The translations under genes and the position numbers were made by a program. Below are positions 1 through 6,558 of a stretch of DNA of 14,036 nucleotides, piece by piece. Under the pieces are notes generated by a model. That model was not told the origin of the DNA and ran no database searches. It saw only the letters and a program-made list of their open reading frames with translations. Position 1 is the stretch's first letter. The number at the start of each line of letters is the position of its first letter. This DNA is from ZLKRG08 sp051006515 (GTDB taxonomy: Bacteria > Actinomycetota > Actinomycetes > Nanopelagicales > Nanopelagicaceae), in NCBI GenBank assembly GCA_051006515.1, contig JBPCTD010000074.1:1-14036 (forward strand), written 5' to 3'.

Positions 1-1255
1 CTATAACGCTTAAACCATCTAATTCATCCAACTCAAGAACTTCTAATTTAAGATCATTTGTTTGGCTAGGCTGAAAGTTTGCCTTTAACTCTTCAATCTT
101 TCCTGCACCATCTTTAACTTTTGAGTTAATTTCGCCACTTGCAACATAGCGTGCATATGGTTTTAATAATTGTGAAAGTGATTTCTTGGAGCTTCCCAAG
201 GCAGCTATGGCATGTAGCGCTGCAAGCATTCCAGAGTCTGCGCGCCAAAAATCTGCAAAGTAGAAATGGCCCGAATGTTCGCCACCGAAAACTGCCCCGG
301 ACTCGGCCATCAAAGCTTTGATATATGAATGACCGACTCTAGAACGAAGCGCTTTTCCACCACGTTCGGTGACAATTTCCTTCACGGCTCTAGATGAAAT
401 TAGATTGTAAATTATCGAAGCTCCAGGATGTTTTGCTAGTTCACGATCTGCAATTAACGCCGTCAATAAAGATGGATTTACCGCATCGCCATTTTCGTCA
501 ACCAAAAAGCAGCGATCGGCATCACCATCAAAAGCTAAACCGATATCGGCGCTCTCTTTTTTAACTACGCGCTTTAGATCCTTTAAATTTGCTTCGTCAA
601 TTGGATTTGCTTCATGATTTGGAAAAGTTCCATCTAGCTCGAAGTACATGGGAATTATTTCCGCATTTAAGTGTTTAAAAACTGCAGGTGCAGTATGGCC
701 AGCCATGCCATTTCCGGCATCAACTACAATCTTTAACTTTCGTAAATTACTTAAATCAACCAACTTAAATAAATGATCAACATATTCATCGAGCATGTCA
801 CGTTGGGATTCTGTGCCTATTGGTCGAGTGACAAGCGGTACGCCTTCTCGGACAAACTTCTCAATTAGTTGTAAGCCGGTCTCTTTACCTATTGGCCTGG
901 CGCCGCTTAGACATAACTTAATTCCATTGTATTCAGCTGGGTTATGGCTGGCAGTAAACATTGCTCCAGGAACGCCCAGTTTGCCGGCCGCAAAATAGAG
1001 CATGTCCGTTGAAGCTAATCCGATTCGAATGCAATCAAGGCCCTGTGAAGTAACGCCCGCAGCAAATGCTTCCGCAAGAGTTGGTGAAGATGGACGCATA
1101 TCTTCACCAATTACTACTGTTCCTGGTTCGCGTTGGATTTCAAGAAATCTCGCAAAAGCAATTCCGGTAGAGAATGCCAATTGATTGGTTAACTCTTTAT
1201 CTACCAGACCACGAATATCGTAAGCTTTAAATATTTCCGGAAATTTATCACTCAT
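1..1255 (-). CDS. manB: Phosphomannomutase/phosphoglucomutase (ManB/PmmA type), 3' end cut by window edge
   Basis: The enzyme interconverts hexose 6-phosphate and hexose 1-phosphate, here probably mannose, on the route to GDP-mannose in the cytoplasm. I translated 418 codons from the ATG at 1253-1255; the frame is open to base 1. Alpha-D-phosphohexomutase landmarks are in order: an N-terminal FKAYDIRG segment, the phosphoserine loop TASHNP with Ser103, the metal loop DGDADR at 243-248, and the sugar-binding loop GEHSG at 325-329. The sequence stops at DGLSVI, where the C-terminal phosphate-binding domain should begin, so roughly 35-50 residues are missing. No good Shine-Dalgarno is seen. It lies 39 bases after the DUF3499 gene in the whiB cluster, and a GDP-mannose-type nucleotidyltransferase lies at 6559-7551. 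Mannose versus glucose preference cannot be read from sequence; the mannose assignment rests on context. The family assignment is very secure. Confidence 0.93.
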   Translation of the reverse strand, partial: MSDKFPEIFKAYDIRGLVDKELTNQLAFSTGIAFARFLEIQREPGTVVIGEDMRPSSPTLAEAFAAGVTSQGLDCIRIGLASTDMLYFAAGKLGVPGAMFTASHNPAEYNGIKLCLSGARPIGKETGLQLIEKFVREGVPLVTRPIGTESQRDMLDEYVDHLFKLVDLSNLRKLKIVVDAGNGMAGHTAPAVFKHLNAEIIPMYFELDGTFPNHEANPIDEANLKDLKRVVKKESADIGLAFDGDADRCFLVDENGDAVNPSLLTALIADRELAKHPGASIIYNLISSRAVKEIVTERGGKALRSRVGHSYIKALMAESGAVFGGEHSGHFYFADFWRADSGMLAALHAIAALGSSKKSLSQLLKPYARYVASGEINSKVKDGAGKIEELKANFQPSQTNDLKLEVLELDELDGLSVI

Positions 1256-1281
1256 GATTTGCTGCTTTATGCGCTTTTTAT

Positions 1282-1304
1282 TTTACTGTTTAATTTACTG
1301 TTTA
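1282..1304. repeat. 12-bp tandem duplication over the DUF3499 stop codon
   Basis: The 11-base unit TTTACTGTTTA occurs at 1282-1292 and again at 1294-1304, a 12-base period. Read on the minus strand it repeats Lys-Gln-stop in frame: the gene ends at the first TAA (1295-1297), and a second AAA-CAG-TAA follows four codons later. It occupies much of the 39-base gap before phosphomannomutase. Confidence 0.8.
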
Positions 1305-1660
1305 GGTACGGAGCGTAAATGCCCGCGGCGGCCAATTGCAGATTGATTTAGTAATTGATTATCAGGAAGATTATTGACTTCACGTGAAGCTACTTCTCTG
1401 ACTGCTTCAGCAATAGCCATCAAATCTTCATCTGACGGTCCGCTTTCGCCAGAATTTAATTCGCGTCTGATTACTTGCCAACCATTTGGAACAGTCAGTT
1501 TGGCTCCGTGTATTTCACATAGATCATATGAATGTGGCTCGGAGTAAGTTGCAAGCGGACCGAGCACGGCGATTGATTCGGCATATACATAAGTCAGCGT
1601 CATCTCTGCTTTGCGATGGCAGCCAGACCTACTGCAATGGCGACCGATTTGACGACTCAT
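1295..1660 (-). CDS. DUF3499 family protein, putative small zinc-binding protein
   Basis: This 121-aa protein belongs to the actinobacterial DUF3499 family, recognised by the N-terminal CSRSGC, the LTYVYAES.AVLGPLATY core and the SYDLCEIH segment. Its molecular function is unknown to me. Cys9, Cys14, Cys48 and His51 form a CX4C...CX2H arrangement that could hold one zinc ion; this is inference from spacing. The C-terminal part after about residue 75 is polar and looks less conserved. The ATG at 1658-1660 puts the conserved Cys motif at residue 9, as expected for the family. No Shine-Dalgarno is visible, but TAGTTT lies 7 bases upstream, so an internal leaderless start is possible. It sits between the DUF5719 gene and phosphomannomutase; linkage with whiB and mannose genes is common in actinobacteria. 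The stop codon lies in a short tandem duplication. Confidence 0.88.
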   Translation of the reverse strand: MSRQIGRHCSRSGCHRKAEMTLTYVYAESIAVLGPLATYSEPHSYDLCEIHGAKLTVPNGWQVIRRELNSGESGPSDEDLMAIAEAVREVASREVNNLPDNQLLNQSAIGRRGHLRSVPKQ

Positions 1661-1667
1661 ATAACAA

Positions 1668-1673
1668 AAACTA
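1668..1673 (-). promoter_or_regulatory. Possible -10 box for a leaderless DUF3499 transcript
   Basis: On the minus strand the hexamer TAGTTT ends 7 bases before the ATG of the DUF3499 gene. It fits TAnnnT, but the region is A/T-rich and no -35 box is clear, so chance is a real alternative. It is listed because the gene lacks a Shine-Dalgarno sequence. Confidence 0.25.
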
Positions 1674-1700
1674 CTAGTTTTTAAAGTTAAATCGAATTAG

Positions 1701-3005
1701 CTACGGGTTTAACACGCCGATATTGGCTGTAGGTACGGTGCTTCTTGCAAGAATCGAACCATTAATTAAAGGTAGATAACCAGTGCCGCTTTGCGATGAA
1801 ACTATCAACGCTGCAGCATTTTCGTTACCGCTAGATCGTATTTGAAGTCCCAAAGCGCCTGTCGGTAATCGGTAAGTTAAGAAATCGCTACCAGTTAAAG
1901 TCTTTTCAATACTCTTTCGCTTTGGCATGAGGATGCGAAGTGAAAGTTCAATCTCTGCCCCAGTTACCGCAAGGGTTGGATCAAGACCAGTTACAGCCCA
2001 AGTGCCGGTTACACCTGCAGGAACTGGCGTGCTCCAGACAAAGTCAGCTTTGCTGCCTGGCTTAACTCGACTAAATGTCGCAGCGGCAATCGGAAGATCT
2101 GAAGTAATTTTCATTCCAAACACTGGAGTTTTTGAATCAAAATCAAAAGTTAAATCCACTACTCGATCAGCGTTAACGCTGCGATAATCAAAACCAACTG
2201 GAATATAACGTCCATTATTAGACAAGAGTTCCACCGTAATATTTGTTTTTGCCGAATTAGGGTTAAGAATTCTAAGTACGTGGCTCTTCTGCAATGACAA
2301 GGTATGCGCCACCGCTGGAATATAAAGCGTTTTCGCTAGTTCTGCTTGAGAATTAACGACATCGCCACCAAGTGAAGTTAAACCTTTTCCGCGTTCATCT
2401 ACTAAATACGCTGCAACTCTTCCAGCCTTGGGAGCAACTTTCATGGCAATAGTTTTTGCACCTGGCGCCAAAGTTACTAAAGGAATAGATATTGTACGGT
2501 TAGCTGGAACGGCAACTTGTTTCTCAATTAAATTATTGTCGCTAAAAATCATTACATCCACTGTTGATGCGCTCAAACCACTATTAGACAAAATTAAATT
2601 AGATTTACTGGCCACGTCGGCACTTGCACCAACTAAATATTGGCTAGCTTGTGGAGATAAACAGGTTACGCCACCAGCCCATACTCCAGCTTTCGAAATC
2701 CAGGTAAGCGCATTTACTCCTTGGCCATCAACCAGAATTGAATTGGTGTTAGTCAATAATCGAGTAGTTTTCGCTGGCTTTAAACTGACTCGCTTTTTAT
2801 AAAGTGAGCGAACCATTTTGGAACTGCTGTTTAAGGAAATTTGTGAATTTGTACCGTTACCTACTGCTGGACAGATAACAGGTGGATAAATCTCTGCGTA
2901 ATTCTTGTCGCCGACACCTGATTGCAGCGCATTGCTAGCAAGAAGAACTAGTGCCAGTGTTGAAGCCAGGAGCGCTAACCTTCTTAATTTCAGGATTGAC
3001 TTCAT
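1701..3005 (-). CDS. DUF5719 family protein, exported or membrane-anchored
   Basis: This 434-aa protein starts with a basic stretch (KLRR) and a hydrophobic segment at about 9-27, so it is probably exported with an N-terminal signal or anchor. The remainder is Ser/Thr/Asn/Val-rich and looks like beta-sandwich repeats, with no catalytic motif that I recognise. The only cysteines in the mature part, Cys45 and Cys115, could form a disulfide. I assign it to DUF5719, an actinobacterial family usually encoded beside a large GT2 glycosyltransferase and whiB; the assignment rests on overall character and position. The ATG at 3003-3005 overlaps the glycosyltransferase stop as ATGA, so translation is probably coupled and the two proteins may act together at the cell envelope. 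The function is unknown; a partner or carrier for the glycosyltransferase product is a guess. Confidence 0.78.
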   Translation of the reverse strand: MKSILKLRRLALLASTLALVLLASNALQSGVGDKNYAEIYPPVICPAVGNGTNSQISLNSSSKMVRSLYKKRVSLKPAKTTRLLTNTNSILVDGQGVNALTWISKAGVWAGGVTCLSPQASQYLVGASADVASKSNLILSNSGLSASTVDVMIFSDNNLIEKQVAVPANRTISIPLVTLAPGAKTIAMKVAPKAGRVAAYLVDERGKGLTSLGGDVVNSQAELAKTLYIPAVAHTLSLQKSHVLRILNPNSAKTNITVELLSNNGRYIPVGFDYRSVNADRVVDLTFDFDSKTPVFGMKITSDLPIAAATFSRVKPGSKADFVWSTPVPAGVTGTWAVTGLDPTLAVTGAEIELSLRILMPKRKSIEKTLTGSDFLTYRLPTGALGLQIRSSGNENAAALIVSSQSGTGYLPLINGSILARSTVPTANIGVLNP

Positions 3006-6000
3006 GGCATCACCCGATCCCGGCGTCTACGACCACTTGGTGCTGCCATAACCAATGCAACCAAGATGAAGATGATCTGTAATGAGAGCCAACCACGACG
3101 AGTTGTACCATCGTGAATCAGTAAATACTCCCCAGGTTTTTCAATTTTAAATTCTGGTAAGCCATTATCGTTCTTACTTCTTGGCACTAGCCTGCCATCA
3201 CCAATAATCTTCCAATTTCGATCATAATTTTCTGCAAGCCTTAATGTTCCAGCCTCAGTGACTTTGAAATTAGCACTTACCTTATTGGTCACAATTGCAC
3301 TGACTTGACCTGATTTGCCAGTGAAAATCAAACGATCAGAATTACCTGCAACTTTCCATGTAACACCTGCGCTAGTTGCAGAGTTACGGATAAAACCACC
3401 TATGCCATCGATAGTTGTTACCAATGATTCCGGCGCCGGAGCCTTTACAAAAAGATATTTAATTCCATACTCTGAAAGTGTGGCACCGCTTGTGGTACCT
3501 GTACCGTCGAATACATTTCTAGTAGCAGCAGAAACCTCCAGATTAACTGCTGGGGCAACATCAGGATCTCCCAGTTTGATATCAGTACCTCGAGCAATAA
3601 AGAAGTTAAGTGCATCGCCTTCCATTCGGCGAATCACCATGGTTTTAGTGCCAGGCACTGCACCAAGAAATTCCGGTAATACTCGATCAGAGATGGCGTG
3701 TAGTGGCGATGCCGTCACCACGCTCCAAATTGCCGCAGTCGCGGTGTGTAAAAGTGAAACAGCAAGTAATGCAGCTGCCATGAAGTGGCGGTAATTAATA
3801 GCTGATTTTTCAAGATGCTTACGTAATTGATCTAGCACTATTGCACCCGCTGTTACTGCAGCGATAGTTGAGATCGCAATGAATGTGCCGGTCCATAGTG
3901 GGTATCCAATTGAAGTTCCGTGTGCTGGAAATGAGAGCGCGGCAAGGAAAGTTCCTAGGAATAAAAATCCTGTTCCGACAAAAGCAAAGTAACGAGCATT
4001 GGTTCTGGAGAAATTTGCAACTAAGAGAAGGACGGTAAACGGACCAATTAACCACCAAGGTGCAGAACCGATACCACCTGGATTAGAAAGTATCGCTAAG
4101 TTTGGGCCACCACCGGACAGCGCTAATCCTGGTTCCAATAAGAAACGAGATGGATGCAGAAGCGCCTCGGTTGTAAATGGTGTATTAATGAAAAATGGAA
4201 TTGAAAGTAATAAAGAACGAAGTTTTATTCGAGATAACCAAACATCTCTATTTGTGTGCAAGTAATCGAATGCGGTCAACCCAACATAAAAAAACGATAT
4301 TGCAATAAAAAATGGCAACGAAAAGGCCACAGGAATTGCCAAGAAAATTCCGAGTTGGAATATTTTTCTGATAGATAATTTTTCAATTTCTAATGTTCCA
4401 GAAAGAAGGTGCAGCGTGAGTGGAAGCGCCAACATCACAATCAACGTTCCGAGCCGACCAGCATTTATCGAAGCTATCGCAACTGGCGATAGGGCGTATA
4501 GCGCACCACCAAAAATTGCCAACCAAATATGAGAAGTAATTTTCCGCAGCCAGATGAAAATTGCAGTGAACAATAAGAAAGGCCCGAATAGAAAGAGAAT
4601 TGAAACAATTAATTGAGCGTTGCCGAAAGTTAGAGTTCCGATTAAGGCAATAACTGCAACCCAAGTTGGCGTAGCGCTTGAGCTTCCAAGTCCAACTTGG
4701 TGCCACGATTCAGCGTATAACCGCCAAAGTTCCGATACTCCCCTAGGGGTTTCAGGTAACGCACCGCCAGCAATCGCACCAAATCTGCTGCGCGAAAAGA
4801 TAACTGAAAATAGAAATAGCACAATAAATGCCGAGAGTTCTGGGCGCTTAAATAACTGCCACAAACTCTTCTCATTGGCTTGTGGCAATAATTCATCATC
4901 TTCAGAGATTTCGACATCAACTTGATTCGAAGTCGGGAAAATCTTTGCTTGAATTCGATCGGTTAAAGCATCAAGTGAACTTCTTACTTGTGTAATTCGT
5001 GAAGGCATAAATTGCGTAACTACTCGCGGCGAAACCAGTCGATCCTCTTTACGCCATTTTCGTCCGGCTCGAACTAAATCAGGTCTCGTGAAGAGTCGAG
5101 CAAGAGCCAATAATTCATCGGAGGCATAACCAGGAAGTTTGGCAATTAGATAACCGATTGATCTAAGTAGCGCTGAGCCAATTACTTGAAGGGTAATAAA
5201 AGGCAACATCCACCAAGTGGAATTTGTTAATAAAACATAAGCTGCATTTCGACGATCTAAAAGAAGTGGGCGATGGAGAAAAGCTTCATCAACATCAATA
5301 TTGCGCCGTTCCGATGCCGCAGCTTGCGCGTGATAAATAACTGCATCAGTCGTTACTAGAACTGTCTGTCCAGCAGCATGCACTCTCCAGCCAAAATCAA
5401 CATCGTCTCTAAATAGATCCAACTTCTCATCAAAGCCACCTAACTCTTCGAAGACTGATCTACGAATCAAGGCACCTGCAGTTCTCACGGAGAGTACTTC
5501 AAAGGTTCCATCATGTTGACCTTGATCAAACTCATATTCTTCAAGTCCAGTCCAGCGTGCGCCATTTCGAGCGATACTGATACCAACTTCTAATAGGTGG
5601 TTACGATCATTCCAACCAAGAATCTTTGGTCCCACCATTGCCACATTTGGTCGATCGGAAGCAGCTTCAAGTAATTTTTCTAAAGCAGAATCTTCTGGCG
5701 CGCTATCGTCATGTAATAACCAGATCCACTCATCTTCGCTTTCACATGGCGGTAATGTGGCAACCGCTTCTGAAACTGCAGTGCCAAAACCTTCGCCGCG
5801 AGCAATTGATAAATACTTAATTCGCGCACTACTTAATAATTGCGAAGAGCCATCGGCAGAACTCGTATCAATTGCGATAGTTCGATTAGGAACTCTTGAT
5901 TGCGCACCTATGGCTGCGACAACTTTAGGAAGCCAAGTTGCGCCGTCATGAACTACCAGAATCGCTGTTACCTGAGCAGGTTGTGGTTGCGCTGCCTGGC

Positions 6001-6088
6001 TCTGGGCGTTTGAGTTGGAAACAGAACTACTGTTTGAACCACTGTTTGAACCACTGTTTGAACCACTGTTTGAACTATTGGTAGACAT
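3002..6088 (-). CDS. Large membrane glycosyltransferase: N-terminal GT2 domain fused to a multi-spanning region
   Basis: This 1028-aa protein has four parts. Residues 1-39 are a Ser/Asn/Gly/Gln-rich tail with three SGSN repeats at 8-19. A GT2 (GT-A fold) domain spans about 41-260: AILVVHDGATWL at the nucleotide-binding start, the DXD-like LHDDSAP around 125-131, GALIRRSVFEELGGFDE at 205-221, and acidic RDDVDFGWR at 227-235. From about 285 to 790 there are ten or more hydrophobic segments, resembling GT-C-like membrane enzymes. Residues about 795-995 look extracytoplasmic, followed by a last hydrophobic segment at 1001-1016 and an Arg-rich end. Inference: it adds sugar to a lipid-linked or envelope polymer. 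Donor and acceptor are unknown. The start is 53 bases after whiB, without a clear Shine-Dalgarno; the stop overlaps the DUF5719 start by 4 bases. This family commonly neighbours DUF5719 and whiB in actinobacteria. Confidence 0.85.
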   Translation of the reverse strand: MSTNSSNSGSNSGSNSGSNSSSVSNSNAQSQAAQPQPAQVTAILVVHDGATWLPKVVAAIGAQSRVPNRTIAIDTSSADGSSQLLSSARIKYLSIARGEGFGTAVSEAVATLPPCESEDEWIWLLHDDSAPEDSALEKLLEAASDRPNVAMVGPKILGWNDRNHLLEVGISIARNGARWTGLEEYEFDQGQHDGTFEVLSVRTAGALIRRSVFEELGGFDEKLDLFRDDVDFGWRVHAAGQTVLVTTDAVIYHAQAAASERRNIDVDEAFLHRPLLLDRRNAAYVLLTNSTWWMLPFITLQVIGSALLRSIGYLIAKLPGYASDELLALARLFTRPDLVRAGRKWRKEDRLVSPRVVTQFMPSRITQVRSSLDALTDRIQAKIFPTSNQVDVEISEDDELLPQANEKSLWQLFKRPELSAFIVLFLFSVIFSRSRFGAIAGGALPETPRGVSELWRLYAESWHQVGLGSSSATPTWVAVIALIGTLTFGNAQLIVSILFLFGPFLLFTAIFIWLRKITSHIWLAIFGGALYALSPVAIASINAGRLGTLIVMLALPLTLHLLSGTLEIEKLSIRKIFQLGIFLAIPVAFSLPFFIAISFFYVGLTAFDYLHTNRDVWLSRIKLRSLLLSIPFFINTPFTTEALLHPSRFLLEPGLALSGGGPNLAILSNPGGIGSAPWWLIGPFTVLLLVANFSRTNARYFAFVGTGFLFLGTFLAALSFPAHGTSIGYPLWTGTFIAISTIAAVTAGAIVLDQLRKHLEKSAINYRHFMAAALLAVSLLHTATAAIWSVVTASPLHAISDRVLPEFLGAVPGTKTMVIRRMEGDALNFFIARGTDIKLGDPDVAPAVNLEVSAATRNVFDGTGTTSGATLSEYGIKYLFVKAPAPESLVTTIDGIGGFIRNSATSAGVTWKVAGNSDRLIFTGKSGQVSAIVTNKVSANFKVTEAGTLRLAENYDRNWKIIGDGRLVPRSKNDNGLPEFKIEKPGEYLLIHDGTTRRGWLSLQIIFILVALVMAAPSGRRRRDRVMP
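6031..6075. repeat. 12-bp in-frame tandem repeat in the glycosyltransferase 5' end
   Basis: TGTTTGAACCAC is repeated exactly at 6031-6042, 6043-6054 and 6055-6066, then partly at 6067-6075, with a degenerate copy just left of it. On the minus strand each unit encodes Ser-Gly-Ser-Asn, so copy-number change would keep the frame and only alter the length of the N-terminal tail. Confidence 0.92.
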
Positions 6089-6141
6089 GTTGGAAGCAAG
6101 TCTTTAGGAAAGTTAAAGAATATGGAAATTTAGCGCGTGAA

Positions 6142-6408
6142 CTACGCTGAGCGGCGCTTTAAGCGGCGACGTTCGCGCTCTGAGAGCCCGCCCCAGATAC
6201 CGAAGCGTTCATCATGCGCCAAGGCATATTCGAGGCACTCTGAGCGAACTTCGCAAGAGTTGCAGACGCGCTTTGCTTCGCGGGTTGAACCGCCTTTTTC
6301 GGGGAAGAAGGCCTCTGGATCGGTCTGGGCACAGAGCGCACGCTCTTGCCATGATAATTCGACGACTTCGCCAGTTTCCAGCTGAATGCTTGGACCTTCT
6401 TGACGCAT
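6142..6408 (-). CDS. whiB: WhiB-family iron-sulfur transcriptional regulator (WhiB/WhiB2-like)
   Basis: This 88-aa Wbl protein has the four cluster-binding cysteines Cys26, Cys49, Cys52 and Cys58 (CX22CX2CX5C), the GIWGG turn at 70-74 and a basic C-terminal RERRRLKRR segment for DNA contact. The FFPEKGGSTREAKRVC stretch resembles the WhiB/WhiB2 (WhmD) branch, linked to division and sporulation control in Streptomyces and mycobacteria. Wbl proteins usually bind a [4Fe-4S] cluster and the primary sigma factor; that is family knowledge, not shown here. The ATG at 6406-6408 has an AGGAG ribosome site 8 bases upstream. The gene heads the minus-strand cluster with the glycosyltransferase, DUF5719, DUF3499 and phosphomannomutase. 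The mycobacterial whiB2 region also has phosphomannomutase and mannose-1-phosphate guanylyltransferase genes nearby, which supports the subfamily call. Upstream are a clear promoter, a palindrome and a structured leader, listed separately. Confidence 0.95.
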   Translation of the reverse strand: MRQEGPSIQLETGEVVELSWQERALCAQTDPEAFFPEKGGSTREAKRVCNSCEVRSECLEYALAHDERFGIWGGLSERERRRLKRRSA

Positions 6409-6416
6409 GGATTTCG

Positions 6417-6421
6417 CTCCT
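6417..6421 (-). promoter_or_regulatory. Ribosome binding site of whiB
   Basis: AGGAG on the minus strand, 8 bases before the ATG at 6406-6408. It fixes the whiB start and is one of the few strong Shine-Dalgarno sequences in the window. Confidence 0.85.
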
Positions 6422-6427
6422 AAATCT

Positions 6428-6441
6428 GGCCTTCGTTGGCC
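6428..6441 (-). other. Small hairpin in the whiB leader
   Basis: GGCC at 6428-6431 and GGCC at 6438-6441 can pair across a 6-base loop (AACGAA in the mRNA). It ends 6 bases upstream of the ribosome site, so it could influence initiation, but a 4-bp stem is only modestly stable. Confidence 0.4.
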
Positions 6442-6459
6442 GCTTTCGCTAATTGGTAT

Positions 6460-6485
6460 CTCATCGGTGGGGCGCCTTCGATGAG
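6460..6485 (-). other. Hairpin in the whiB 5' leader
   Basis: CTCATCG (6460-6466) and CGATGAG (6479-6485) are perfect inverted 7-base arms around a 12-base G/C-rich loop. The hairpin lies in the predicted ~95-base untranslated leader of whiB. No U-run follows, so it does not look like a terminator; mRNA stability or translational control is a guess. Confidence 0.55.
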
Positions 6486-6510
6486 CAACTAACTAAATAA
6501 CACTGGTTGA

Positions 6511-6539
6511 ATTACACGCGTGTAACTCCCAGAAGTCAA
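6511..6539 (-). promoter_or_regulatory. Sigma70-like promoter of whiB
   Basis: On the minus strand, TTGACT (6534-6539) and TGTAAT (6511-6516) are separated by exactly 17 bases, close to the TTGACA/TATAAT consensus for the primary sigma factor. The predicted start near 6504 gives a leader of about 95 bases. It is the best -35/-10 pair I found in the window and probably drives whiB and perhaps the genes behind it. Confidence 0.75.
6512..6525. promoter_or_regulatory. Perfect 14-bp palindrome overlapping the whiB -10 box, probable operator
   Basis: TTACACGCGTGTAA is its own reverse complement over all 14 bases. It covers five of the six -10 bases and half of the spacer of the whiB promoter, a position where a bound dimer would block RNA polymerase. 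The half-sites TTACAC/GTGTAA match the half-sites of the BldD box as I remember it (TnACnC-W-GnGTnA), but with a 2-base instead of 1-base centre. The binding protein is not identified. Confidence 0.6.
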
Positions 6540-6558
6540 GTTGGAATTTTAAAAAAAT

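Noticed and set aside
2428..2802. 124-aa plus-strand open frame inside the DUF5719 gene
   Set aside because: It is fully antisense to a convincing gene, has no recognisable motif and no ribosome site; it looks like a shadow frame.
3315..3794. 159-aa plus-strand open frame inside the glycosyltransferase gene
   Set aside because: It lies antisense to the external domain of a real protein, is of low-complexity composition and has no family resemblance.
6460..6485. whiB leader hairpin read as a terminator or attenuator
   Set aside because: The 7-bp stem has no following U-run on either strand; kept only as a leader structure.
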